From NCBI GenBank assembly GCA_034509735.1, contig JACGWO010000005.1, positions 39,338,479 to 39,402,478 on the forward strand: 64,000 nt of DNA, in the 5' to 3' direction. A model generated the notes under the pieces. It made no database searches. It saw only the letters and a list, made by a program, of their open reading frames with translations, and was not told the origin of the DNA. This document shows positions 12,160 to 23,944 of the stretch, piece after piece. Position 1 is the first letter of the stretch, and each line of letters starts with the position of its first letter. Position numbers and translations under genes: made by a program. Source of the stretch: Sesamum alatum (lineage: Eukaryota; Streptophyta; Magnoliopsida; Lamiales; Pedaliaceae).

Positions 12160-12530
12160 AAGCTGCAACTAATTTCGAGATTCCATCTCCACCGGCCTAT
12201 AAATAGAAGCCCTTGTGAGGTCATATTGGTAACAAGTATCTCTCACTTTCACTTGCATTTCTCTCTTGGTTTTCAAGCTATTTTTAGTATATTTTGGCAC
12301 TCCACACGGCTTCTACCACTTTATCATCACATTATATCACTTCAACATAATTATTACACCATTATTCTCACTGCATTTCAAGTTTTTTCATTTATTTATT
12401 CAGTAAAATCATTACTAACTTAAGTATCGGAGTTCTAACCCCTATTTTGCAGATTAGTCATCCTTTGATCTTAGGATTTTACTGAAGATCCTTTGATTCT
12501 TGTGGTGCTACTGAACCCCGATATATATCA
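12160..12530 (+). mobile_element. Degenerate LTR fragment, Ty3/Gypsy-type
   Basis: The segment has a TATA-like cctataaatagaagccc (about 12196-12212), a pyrimidine-rich leader, then acttaagtatcggagttcta followed by acccc near 12418-12442. This order is typical of the U3/R/U5 of plant Ty3/Gypsy LTRs. No paired LTR, primer-binding site or pol frame is visible, so it is a solo or truncated remnant. Outer boundaries are uncertain. Confidence 0.5.
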
Positions 12531-12971
12531 GGATATATTATTTCAAATCCATTGAAGCAAATTTGTGTCCTTGTTGAAAAAAACCTACATATGTGTTCGC
12601 AATTTTTGGGTTTTTGTTCGATATGACCCCATCATTTTTTGAGTCGAAAGAGAAGAGGACGATGTAATGATATTGATTTTTTTTATAGGTATATATAATT
12701 TTTTTTTTTTGTATTATTGAAAAGTAACTTTTTTTTTTTTCTTTTAGGCATATCATCAACTCAAGCCATTCCATACCAACAATGATATAAATATATATAT
12801 ACACACACTAAACTAGTTACACACAAGAAGTGCAACATTCAATAAACTTCTAGAAGAAAGAACACTTAAAGGTGGTCTAATGTCAATCAATCAAGGTACA
12901 TCAGGCAATGCCTCTCTGTACAAGCAAACTAAGCTCAGCAAAGGATTGGCAAGAGTCACTCACATCTTTAT

Positions 12972-15900
12972 CTACTTGGTGCTCGAGCCCTTTGAAGATG
13001 TGGTCTTTGGGGCTGCACAATTCAAAATAATCAAAACAAGAAAACATTTAATACTCTACCAATAATAATAATAATTTAATTGATAAAGAGGGTGTTTGGG
13101 TGAACTAATTATGAGTCTACTAAAACAATTATAAGATATTTAAGAGCTTATATGATGTTGTAAAAGTATGTAGTAAATTTTTTTATAAATTGAATATTGT
13201 ATAAAAACCCATAATTAAATGAAATGTCGGGAGCTTGTAATACAACAAGATCGTCAAATTTTCAATTTGTATAATAGTTATAAAATCATTATTATTTCCA
13301 ACAATTTATAAAGTTCATAATCTGCATTTTATTTAAACACTACAAAAGTTTATCTTTAAAAAGAGATCTAACATCTTATAAAATATACGAGCTTGTAAAA
13401 TCTTGCAAGTAAATTTCGCCAAACACCCTTTAAGGCTGTACTCATCGAATTACATCAAGCATAACGTACATACCTAATCCAACGGCCTCAGAGCTCTTCA
13501 TCAACCTCAACCTCTTACATGACTCAACAAACATCCTGTCAAAAATCAGGGATCTGATAAATAACCAAACCAAAATCATTTAAAAATAAAATTAAAAAAA
13601 TCTTGAGGGCAAGATAGAGAATTTACTTCCAAGGAACATCTCCAACCAACATCCAATCCCCATCTTTGTCCTCATAAGTTGGCATATACTCTTTCCCATT
13701 TATATTGTCCATGATCTTCCTCTCATTAACAACATTACCTTAAAGACGGAAATTACAAAATTAGCCCTCAAACTCAATCATAATTATTATCAAGAAAATT
13801 AAAATAAACATAAATTATAAAATGAAATAAATTAAATGCTTACATATGGTTAGGCATGAAAACATGGCCTCTAGTGCAGCCAACAATTCTTGATAGCTAG
13901 TGTATAATTGAAGATCAACTTTTCTTAGATATGGTGCTCCATCCACAGCCACCTTCACATATTTCCCACTTTTCATCATCTTCTTTCTGTATGATCTTAC
14001 TGGTGGCCACCCCACAACTTGAGCCCTATAATTTAAAAAAATTAATCAATATATATATATATATAGGGTTTAATGCTATTTACCTCCATGTGATATTATA
14101 AATGAGCAAATTACTCCCCTATGAAAGAAATTAGCTGTTTATGTGACACCCCGTCCGTAATCACATCTCATTTTATAAAGAATTCATATTTAATCCAATA
14201 AGACAACCCATGTTTTAATCCATATATTATGTAGACATCACAAAAGGATATACATCATCAAAACTTTATAATTAATCCTCGACCTTAGCCATTATCATTA
14301 TAAAGAAAGGAGAAAATGAAGTTTAGTTATTACAAAAACTTTAAAAAAATACAAATCCACTGAAAATCTCATATCTACGTAATTGTGTAGCTAGGGTTTC
14401 CAACTTAGAATATCACTGTTGACCTACCTAGTAATACTGGTGATCAGCTAGCCATTATGATATATGTCCTGAAAAATATGCGGCAAAGATTGAGCTGCCT
14501 ACTCAATAAGTATATGTAATCAATTTATGTATATATACATACACATGTCCAATAAGACAAGTCTCATTCAATTATATCAGTCCACAAATATTATTTAATA
14601 TGCAGTCACCATAAAAACATGAAATAACCAATACCACAATCATATATCAATCCACAGTATAATATATCCAGAAAATTCATTTATTTTATTAGGGCCCTGC
14701 TTACCCAAGCTGGAGTACATCACTCAATGGACTTTGCCGGCTATCATCACCTCAATCATAATATCTCCTTTTTTTCCTTGATACCACACAGCACACAGCT
14801 CGTATGATACCCCATCATCAATGATACCACACAGCACACAGCTCGTATGATATCCCATCATCCATCATATCACACAGCACACAACTCGTATGATATGTCA
14901 CATCATCTCCACTGATCAATGACAGCACACAGCTCGTCATTAATCATATTATCATAAGCCATTGCAGTGTGCCCCCCAGTCAGGTAAGCCATCTCTTTAT
15001 CTCAATTCACAACATTCCATCCATAATCTCATCATTTTATTTCAAACCATAATAAAATAGCATGACATCGCATGATCATTAATTCATCTTTCTCACACCA
15101 TAACCATATATACGCATATAATGACAACTCCACGGAATAACAATATAACCAGATAAATAGCCATCGCAATCACATATATAATACAAGAATATATACATAT
15201 ATATAAGATATATATATAAACCCAATTAACTTACTTACCTCAAATTCTTAAACGATTACCTTAGTATATAGAGTTGATTAACCCTCTACTTATCCCCGTG
15301 CTATATAATAAGTGATAATATATATATATATATATAATCAATATATCGAAAATATCGTAAATTTCGAATAACATTTACTAAATAATAATCGTATATTTTT
15401 CATCAAACTTTTAATATTTCATCTATATTGAAATTCAAACCTGCGTTAATTCCTCATCTAAACAATTAGGCATTATAAGCTTCTCCAATATATATCTAAT
15501 TTTTCTATGAGCTCATAAGAATTTATTTTATCAAACCCCTCATATTTTTATAACTATCGTTCTCTATAACATCTCTAAATGAAATTACCACAAATATCCG
15601 ATATTTTCTTTTAATAAATATAATATTTCTCAAATACAATTCCCTAATATTTCTCAAACATAATTTCTACTATTCCTATTAGTTTGTTTGCCAATTCTTC
15701 ACTATAATGATAATTATTTAAATACTAATACATACAATTATATATTTGATTAATAAACCTGATTAATTTGAATAATTCATTATAACAACTACTAAATACA
15801 GTAGGTTATATAATTTTAAGTTATTGGCTATAATATTTTAGTCCAATTAAACATATACCTGGACACTAGTTTATATAAATGCTCAATTTCATTAAATTTT

Positions 15901-17342
15901 CCGATTAAATACTAAATCGAATAGTATAAAACATATTTAATAAATGTACTAATTAAATAATATTAATATATTAATTAATACGAAATTAAACATTAGAATT
16001 TACCTTTCTGTTTCTTCTCCGAGTTTGCGCTAATTTCGTTAGTGGCTATGTGTGGTCATTATGTTTTTTTCCCAACACAACAATATATATGTGCAATAAA
16101 TAGTAAAGAAAAGTTGAGACATGTAGTTTTGAGGGATGACACGTGTTGTTGTCCCTCTAGTAACTTTTTTTTCTTTTTCTTTTTTTTTCTTTAACTAATA
16201 TATATATATGTATTTGTTTTATTAGATACTTTTTTTCAAAACTTAAATTAAATCCCCTAATTTTCTTTAATTTATGTACTTTGCTCCAAAATATTATATA
16301 AATCTTTAGTTTAGTCCTTTCAAGTTTTAATATAAATTTAAAATTTCAACATAAAACTTATAATTAAATTTATATTTTCTTAATAATTACTAATTAGTCT
16401 CTCAATTATGTATAAAATTCTATGGACGTCACAGTTTATCTCCCTGTGTTCTTTAAAATGTGGCAATTTACCTCCCTTTAAAGAACACAAGGAGGTAAAC
16501 TGTTATTTTTCTTTAGGGGTAATTTGTTCAAATGTAATATATAAATTGCTTTATTTTAAAAAACATGAGAAGGTAAATTGATTCATTTTAAAAATACAGG
16601 GAGGTAAAATCCTATTTTATTTTTCATATGGGGTAATTTGCTCATTTGCAATATCACAGGGGTTTTCCCTGTATATATACTCTAAATACTAATTAAAGAA
16701 AATTACATAATCATTTAATTAGTATTATATATAATTTCGCATTCTTGCTTGATTTTTATGTAAACAATATATAGACTATTTTTCTTCAAAATTTAAAATT
16801 CCCCAAATTAATAAAAGATCATATTTCACATGAAGGAAAGTATTACTTTGTTCTAAAATTCGGCAAATTCCTCATAAATATTGTCAAATTTTCCACGTTA
16901 CCTTAACATAATTCGTTCTAAATTTCAATGTAATTCTGTAATAAATAAGGTTTTAAAAATGAACCACCCCAAGTTCAAACGTTAGAGTCCCGAATCAAAA
17001 ATTAAAAAACCAGCTTTGATCCTTTTTTAAAAAAAATAAAAAATAAAAAATTGATGGTGCCACCCTATGCATGTAAGTTTATGAATTACGTCAGAAATTA
17101 ACGTAGAAAATCAAATTAAAATAGACATACTTGGGCGGAGGAGGTTGTGTTACAGCACTATCTTCATCTTCATGACAACTGGACCCTAGTTTCAAGTCCG
17201 CCGTGTCGGAGAAGCCGCGCTTGGCCGGGGGCTTAGGCGCCTCCGGTCCCCCGCCGCCGCCGGGCAGGGCCAAGGTGAGGTCGGTCTTCAGGGCGCCGAG
17301 ATATTCCGGCTCCGGCGGCGGCGCATCATTTCCTCTTGACAT
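12972..17342 (-). CDS. IAA15: Aux/IAA auxin-responsive repressor, IAA15-like
   Basis: A nuclear repressor that binds ARF transcription factors and is degraded with TIR1/AFB when auxin is present. Five exons (minus): 17342-17131, 14025-13844, 13738-13627, 13535-13474, 13012-12972; 609 nt, 202 aa. Domain I is [10 protein letters not shown] (20-29), an LxLxL EAR motif in the LTLALPG form that I recall from Arabidopsis IAA15. KRGF (41-44) fits a basic nuclear signal. The degron [10 protein letters not shown] lies at 74-83. The PB1 domain has [18 protein letters not shown] (92-109) and the acidic OPCA segment [16 protein letters not shown] (153-168), then [20 protein letters not shown] and a 13-residue tail. 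Without the last exon, exon 4 would read through gtatgt into an atypical tail. Intron 1 is 3.1 kb. Its place beside GLYK matches At1g80390. Confidence 0.93.
13090..13428. mobile_element. hAT-like MITE in the last intron of the IAA15-like gene
   Basis: The ends are GGGTGTTTGG (13090-13099) and CCAAACACCC (13419-13428), exact inverted repeats, with weaker pairing further in (tataagatatttaagagctt against acgagcttgtaaaatcttgc). These terminal letters are common in plant hAT MITEs. No clear target-site duplication is left, so the insertion is old or the edges have drifted. Confidence 0.65.
14142..16433. mobile_element. Solo LTR in intron 1 of the IAA15-like gene
   Basis: 2292 bp beginning TGTGACACCC and ending GGACGTCACA, so TG...CA with a perfect 6-bp terminal inverted repeat TGTGAC/GTCACA. 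It is flanked on both sides by the same 5 bases, GTTTA (14137-14141 and 16434-16438), the size expected of LTR-retrotransposon integrase. No gag-pol frame, internal region or second LTR is visible, so I read it as a solo LTR left by unequal recombination. Superfamily not fixed; the length suits Ty3/Gypsy. Confidence 0.8.
14780..14940 (+). repeat. Tandem repeat of 43 bp inside the solo LTR
   Basis: Three units start at about 14780, 14823 and 14866, each with gatnccacacagcacacagc then tcgtatgat. A shortened fourth (gacagcacacagctcgtcat) follows at about 14921. Internal tandem repeats are common in long plant LTRs. Confidence 0.8.
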
Positions 17343-17714
17343 GATCTTTTCTCCTTGTTGGAATTTTGTAGCTAGATAGCAGTAGAGAGTGCGAGATTGG
17401 GCTGTCTGTCTTTGTGTTTAGATTGAAATGTGAATATTTATACATATGAAAACTGAAACGCGTTTTTAATGTTAAAAAGAAACAAAAAGGAGATAGAGAG
17501 ACGTAGAGGGAGGAGGACGGCATCGTTTTGAGGGACCAGTAATGTGGAGACGCGTGTGTTGGAAAGAGCGGTTTTGATTCGTCCATGTTTCCATTTGTGC
17601 TTTCTGATTGGGTTTTCGTGATTTTGAGGGCTTTCAACATTGGGGGCCCCACCTGCTACCATCTTGCTTTTTATTGTTTGTTTGATTGAAAATTGAAAAA
17701 AAAAAAAGCGTAAA

Positions 17715-17749
<35 letters not shown>

Positions 17750-18674
17750 CTAATACTAATTGGCACACCATTTTTGTATCCATGTAAAATAATATTGTAC
17801 GTTTTAAAATAATTATAATAAAAAATATATATAAACTAATAAATTATATTTCAAAAAATAGAAAATAAAAGAAAACTAACTTAGAATTATTATCAGCATA
17901 AACAAAAAAATGATGTTGAGGTGTTATAATAAAACGTCATTTGTGATTGAGAAAAATATTTTCTTATTATATTACTTTAGATGACAAAAATTACGTGTCC
18001 GACGCAACAACCCGTATGGATAATATTGATTCATAGGACATCTAAAGGTAGTTATTGTGACACGTGGATGGGTAGCCACGATTTCAAACTCTAATTAATC
18101 ATTGAGGAATTTTAGTTGAAAATTACCTCCACAAACTTAAATTGTATTGCAAGCTCTATCACCCAAGATCGATGATCTCAATGGATCCCGCCTTACATCA
18201 ACATAGATTGTGAACCCTAACTTCAGCTTGGATTGTTACTTCATTCACAATCTCGACCTGAATCACAAATAACTATTTATTATCTGTATACTTTCATTTA
18301 GTATTTTACTAATCAATAAGTATTTTTATTGCAAAATATTTTCAAACATTATCCAATATATACCATCGAACAAGCCAACAAAGTCCTCTCTTCTAACCAA
18401 TAAGATCTTAGTTTAGTGGTTAACGATGGATACAAATCCCACTAATTATAAATTTATTATAATTTATTGAGATATTAATGTAATCATATAATTATTATTT
18501 TTATAAAAATAAAAATGAAAAATACTCTCTCTTTCTAAATTCACCAAAAATAGAAATAAATAAATAAATAAAAATGAAGGTGCATGGTAGAAAAGAGATG
18601 GAAGCTGGCGCAGAGAAGCGGATCCATCCATCATGGTGGTCGTGTGTACAAAGGGGGAAAGAGAGGGGGTGGAG
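17343..18674. other. Upstream region of the IAA15-like gene
   Basis: Contains the TATA box at 17435-17442, an (AT)n microsatellite at about 17717-17746, and AT-rich DNA. A SINE-like phrase (agtttagtggttaacgatgg then atacaaatccc) lies at about 18411-18440. No further coding region was recognised. Confidence 0.5.
17435..17442 (-). promoter_or_regulatory. TATA box of the IAA15-like gene
   Basis: TATAAATA on the minus strand, about 95 bp upstream of the ATG at 17342, followed by a plausible short leader. Position and sequence fit a plant core promoter; the start site is inferred. Confidence 0.6.
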
Positions 18675-18807
18675 CCCACGTGTCGGGTTAATTAAGGTAC
18701 AAAGTCAACCCAATTGAGACTTGAATCCGGGTCTGCGGGCCACCCACTGCCCATGTGACTCTGCAGTTTTGTCGGGTTTCAGGGTCAAGTTTCCCGACCG
18801 ACACGTG
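18675..18807 (-). promoter_or_regulatory. Paired G-box/TGTCGG module upstream of the IAA15-like gene
   Basis: CACGTGTCGG at 18677-18686 and its exact reverse complement CCGACACGTG at 18798-18807, with one more TGTCGG at 18770-18775 between them. CACGTG is the G-box of bHLH/bZIP factors, and TGTCGG is a high-affinity ARF-binding form of the auxin response element. The module lies about 1.3-1.5 kb upstream of the start codon. That it is a working auxin/light enhancer is inference. Confidence 0.45.
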
Positions 18808-19186
18808 TTTCCTAATTATGGGGGTATCACCCATATTCAAACCTCCTGCATTTGGTTTGCCCCAATTTTGAATACTAAATTATATTTTATTTTTTAAAAT
18901 TTTTATATAATTATAAATATTTTTGTTTTATAATTTGTGAATTTATTAATACACCGTAATTCTAATAGTTGTTCAAATAGTCTAATTCGTTCGTTTTTGT
19001 TAGATTTTCATTCATTCTTTATGAAGAATTTTTAAAAATACTATTTTGAACTATGAATTATAATTTACTTATTTTTTCAAATTTTTATGAATTAAAGTGG
19101 GCAAAAAAATTTTATCGTACTTCAAAATTTGTCATTAATCTCGTCCGGTTTTTTCTATGTAATTTTTACTTTTTGAAAAACAAGAC

Positions 19187-19570
19187 TTAAATGTATTTTT
19201 TATCCCGTAATTTAAGTTATTTGATATTTTGGCATATATTTTTTTAATTTTTGTGATTTTAGTCATATTTTCGCTACTCACGTGACACTTTAAATTGGGA
19301 CTTTTGTTTATATTGCTCCATTTCTGTCAGCATTTTTATCCATTAACTTTTTAGAGTAGCATTTTGCTCCTGCATCTTTCGAATTTTCGTAACTCTAGTC
19401 CTTTTTTCTGCTAGAGTTGACCCTTCTCGCCGGTGAAGGTAAACGCCGGTTAACAAAAGGAGTGGTATCCCAAAAATTAAAAAGATGTAGGACCAAAATA
19501 CTACTTTAGAAAGTTAAAGAACGAAAATACCAAATAACCTAAATTACGGGACCAAAAATACATTTAATCA
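19187..19570. mobile_element. MITE with long inverted ends (ggaccaaaa type)
   Basis: The left arm ttaaatgtattttttatccc then gtaatttaagttatttga pairs with the reverse complement of the right arm (tcaaataacc... style: ccaaataacctaaattacgg then gaccaaaaatacatttaa) over about 45 bases. About 385 bp, no coding potential. A TTA target duplication is possible but not certain. Confidence 0.65.
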
Positions 19571-20593
19571 AAAAAATACAATAATGCCAAAGCAGACATC
19601 TGTAATACAATTATTACATAATTTCATCAAATATCACGAAATACTGATAATTTTTTGAATAATAAAAACATATTTATATCTATATCAAATTTTCGAAATC
19701 TGGTCGTAATTTACCCTTAAAAAAATATAAAGTATGGAAAGATTCCGAAGCATATTGCAATCGAATTTCACATCTCCCTTTTTTAGCCCTACACAACTTT
19801 CTGAATTTCCGATTAGGTTCTGCTTCATATAGAAATCAATCAATTCCGTGCCCAATTTTTTCCTTGTTTTGGAAATTGAACATTGAAAATCACATACTAC
19901 ATGTACTAGTCAAATTTGGCACGAGAGGAACTTTTTGGGCCTATACTTAGCCTAATAGAATTAAGCAGTAATGATTAAATAATTTATCATAATCTTCGAA
20001 AATAATATGCAATTATAGTGATTTTAGCACGCTCCATGCTTGTGGACCATTTTTTGGTTCGATTTTCCTAATCTGGTTAGACATGGCGTATTATGATTTT
20101 ATATGAAATTGATTGTGTTTTTCTATTAAAGTGTAACGAAATTGACTCTCCAACAATCGATACTATTGGAATTTGAATATATATCAAAATGGTTGAAAGT
20201 ATAGAATTTTGGAAATGAATATTCAAATATTGATTGGAACAATTAATTACTACAAGTTCGGGATAAAATTTAAATTTACCAATTAGTCTTTTATGGTGGA
20301 CTTAAATATTTAATATTTTGAAACTGAAGCTTAGGGTTGAGTTCAAATTCTACCAAATTAATACTTATTTAATTTAATTTGATTTCTTTTTCCTTTGGGT
20401 TTTTGGTAGAATATGATCAATTATATCAATCAATATATTTAAATTTAAAGACTGGTCTAGTACATGAATAATTTTTAGTAAACGAACACATTAAGATGAA
20501 ACAAAGAAACATGAAATTATTATAAAAGTAAACATATACATATATACGTTCATGGAACTCGAACTCGTAACTTTTTAGTTGTGACAAATTAGG

Positions 20594-21046
20594 AAAAATA
20601 GTATTTTTTATCCCATAACTTAGGGCATTTTCACTTTTGGTCCCATTGGATACGGGATTATCACTTTTGATCCTGTAACTTTTAACAAGCAGCACTTTCG
20701 ATCCCATAACACTTTCCGTTAGATATTTAATGGAAAGTGCCACGTGGTCATTAAGTATATGGGACCAAAAGTGTTACTTTTTGAAAGTTATGTAACCAAA
20801 AGTAAAAATTTCATAACATATGAGACCAAAAGTGAGAATCTCATAACATATGGGACCAAAAGTGTAAAGACCCCAATGGCCACATGCTAAGCACGTAGTG
20901 TTTTCCGTTAAAAAATTTAACGGAAAGGTGGCATGAATCAAAAGTGTTACTTTTTAAACGTTACAGGACCAAAAGTGAGAATCTCATAATCAATGAGATT
21001 AAAAGTAAAAAGACCCTAAATTACAAGACGAAAAGTGTTATTCTCC
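20594..21046. mobile_element. MITE of the 'accaaaagtg' family
   Basis: Arms of about 50 bp pair imperfectly: the left has cccataacttagggcatttt then cacttttggtcc, and the right has gaccctaaattacaagacga. Internal copies of gaccaaaagtg recur several times in both orientations, including a ttccgttaa / ttaacggaa pair near 20716 and 20903-20925. No gene is inside. Confidence 0.6.
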
Positions 21047-21870
21047 TAACAAATTATTACAATATTATTTTTCTGCATATGCATCAACTCAAGATTCTGT
21101 ACCTAATAGAGTCTTGTTTGGACAAACTGATTCTACGATTCGATGAAATGAACAGGTTTGACCCCTTTTACATGCATGCACATAACATAATCTGGAAAAA
21201 CATGGGCAAGGGGACATCACTTGATCCTTAATTCTTTTAATTTAATCTTAATAAATTGCTAATTCTTTATTAATATTTTCGAAGTTCATAACTGATAATC
21301 ATCGACTTAATTAATTAATTAAGTTCGCAAATTTCAAGAATTGGGTTCAACTGATTCGTACTTAAGTTCGATCTTGTCCTAGTTACATAGTATCGACAAG
21401 CTATAATTATTTGTTAAAATGAAAAACTATAAATCTATTTGTCTTCAAATTGATAATTAAGGAAGAACTAGTGGCCAGCTGATCATTTTGTTTTTCAATA
21501 GGAGCGATAATTATATTATTAATTCAATATATCAATAGATTACTATAATCCTCGACAATAATGAAACTATAAAAGAATAGTGAAATAATAAATTATAATA
21601 AACTCACGTAGGATGAGATAAGCACTCAAAACGAAATAATAAGTTACAATAAATGGACATAAGTGGATCAAATATTCACATATCTGGTGACCACACTCAT
21701 AACTCCGTATTTATTCATAAAAATCATAGTATAGTAAGAAAAAAAAATCACAGTAATTTTATCAAAAGTACTTACGTATTGTATATGTTTATTTTACTAA
21801 CCATTGAGTACTTCTAATAATATGACTAGGGTTTTATAAATCTGGATTCGATTACTACGTGACGTGTAGG

Positions 21871-22467
21871 GTGTAATTGGCATGTTGCACCCTGAAATTA
21901 TAGTGCTTTTGCACAATGCAACCTTAAGTTATAAAAATATCGACAGTCTGCACCCTTCAATTGTAAAATTATTGGCAGCATGCACATTCTGCTCTTATTC
22001 GACGAATTTTCTTACAAAAAATTATGTCAGCCTGGATATGAATGGGTCTTTTATCGATTTAATAGTCTTCCCTTCTATTATGTTCCAAGAAAATCACACA
22101 TTCACTACCTTGTATTTTCATAGAGTAATTATGATTATTTGGACAATATTCAATTATCATCCTATGAAATCATAGTCCATTTTCTTTCTTTTTTTTCCCT
22201 TTAATTTGTTTATCACATTTCCTCTCTTAATTTTCTTTATTTTAAGTTGTTCATTGCCATATTTGGTGGGAATTCTTTTGAAAATGACGAAAAGACCTTT
22301 CATATTCAGGCTGCCACATTTTTTTGAGGATAAAATTCCTCGAAAATAGGTAAAGGGTGCATGATGTCAATGCATATACAATTGAAGGGCGCCAAAAATT
22401 GGTATTTTTATAATTTAAAATTGCATTGTACAAAAATACTATAAGTTTAGAGTGCAAAATGCCGATT
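21871..22467. mobile_element. Fold-back MITE with arms of about 120 bp (gcaccc family)
   Basis: The left arm (ggcatgttgcaccctgaaat, later ttgcacaatgcaaccttaag and ctgcacccttcaattgta) pairs with the reverse complement of the right arm (acaattgaagggcgccaaaa, ttgcattgtacaaaaatact, agagtgcaaaatgccg). About 600 bp. The pairing runs far beyond ordinary terminal repeats, so the transcript of either strand would form a long hairpin. Confidence 0.7.
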
Positions 22468-22933
22468 GTCCGACATGTAGATATCCGTTTCAATTTTATA
22501 TGAATTCGTTGTAAAGGAACACAAATAGTTATAAAATGTGCATTGAATCATATTTCGATGTAATGTTGTAATTATCGAATACAAAAAATCAAGCCCGACA
22601 AAATACATTTTAAATAAACATGATAAATCAACCATACATAATCAAAGATAGAATAATATATAAATAATCTCTCACAAAATAAGCAACTCTTGTAATTAAA
22701 TCCAAAGTCTCTGTATTTAGTTATAATATCTCACCTACCATATAAATCCATACTAGGTAGTAGTTGATGATACAAAGAATATTATGACAACTATGGGCTG
22801 CATATATAGGAATTACAACCCTTGTTCTTACATAAGTTGGTAAAATGACGGATATATCCCTCCTAGATATATATATTTATATTAATTAATTCTTCACTTG
22901 AAACAAAAAGAAAATGGTATTAATTAATTTATT

Positions 22934-23902
22934 TCAAAGTGATGAATAATCCTCCTTTGCAGCCAATGCCTTGAGGAGGTCCTTTGCATGGAGCCCAATA
23001 CCCTTTGCATCTGACCTCTTCATGATCCTCAGCCTTTTGCATGACTCTATAAACATCCTACACATTGTAATTAACCAACTCATTAGGGCCTTAATCTTAA
23101 TTAGTATTTCATTAATATACATTAAATGAAATAAAATGAGACAGTATCAAGTGATAAAATAGAGAGTTTAATTTCATAATTACATCACTTCTTATCTAGA
23201 TATATATCGAAAACCCCAGGTTGAATATTTTGGTATAATTTTTTTTCAAATAAAATCAAACATAAATAACCCTCTAGTTTAAGAAACTAATGTATCTGTA
23301 ATCAAACATAAGCTCAAAAGAGGTGGATTTAGTTACATTTTACATTAATCAGCAGGGAAAATTACATTGACACCCCCTGATATTGGGTTAAAATACACAA
23401 ACGTTCTTTGTCTTTTGTAAATTTATAGCTACACCCTTAAGATTATAATTGTAATTATAACTATAGTCTCTATCCAAATATAAAGTTTACACAAATACAT
23501 TTTAAAAAATATTCACTTTTGGACAGAATTAGCTGTAATTTTATAAAAGACGTGTAAAGTTAAGAAAATTTTTGTCCGGATTAAGTTTGGCCGAACCAAA
23601 CCAATCACATAATAAGTGTGGTACATTTACTACGTGCTTGGTCACTTTCCTTAAAATGTATATCAATCTCACGATAAGTGTATATCATATGATTAGTTCA
23701 GTTTTATTCGATTCAAGTTCAGACTAGAATTTTCATAAAGTTAAAAGACAAGTAGTTGAGACATGGCATTATTAAGGTGGGGAAACCATAATTGTGTTTG
23801 GTGGGAATGAGGAGGTTGTCTGGGGAAAATGTGGTTCCCTCTGTTAATAACTTTCTACATACGCCATCATGTCTGCCCTTCTTCACCTCCTCTAATTTAT
23901 TA

Positions 23903-23944
<42 letters not shown>

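Larger units (their letters stand above)
14066..16670. mobile_element. Fold-back element (acctccc family) copy 1, split by a solo LTR
   Basis: The left part (14066-14141) and right part (16434-16670) together match the intact copies at 27590-27881 and 28881-29207. All have an outer phrase tgatattnnaaatgagcaaattac and its inverted form gtaatttgctcatttgcaatatcacagg. The arms carry repeated caatttacctccct / agggaggtaaattg motifs. The LTR sits inside it, so this element is the older insertion. Confidence 0.8.

Noticed and set aside
12148..12423. 91-codon plus frame MGHHKLQLISRF...
   Set aside because: It covers the LTR-like segment with its TATA and pyrimidine-rich leader, so it is not a gene.
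17326..17719. Minus-strand frames of 93-108 codons upstream of the IAA15-like start
   Set aside because: They lie over the TATA box and leader and show no protein family; promoter DNA is the simpler reading.
18464..18679. 71-codon minus frame next to the G-box
   Set aside because: Low complexity at its end, no family likeness, no splice partners.
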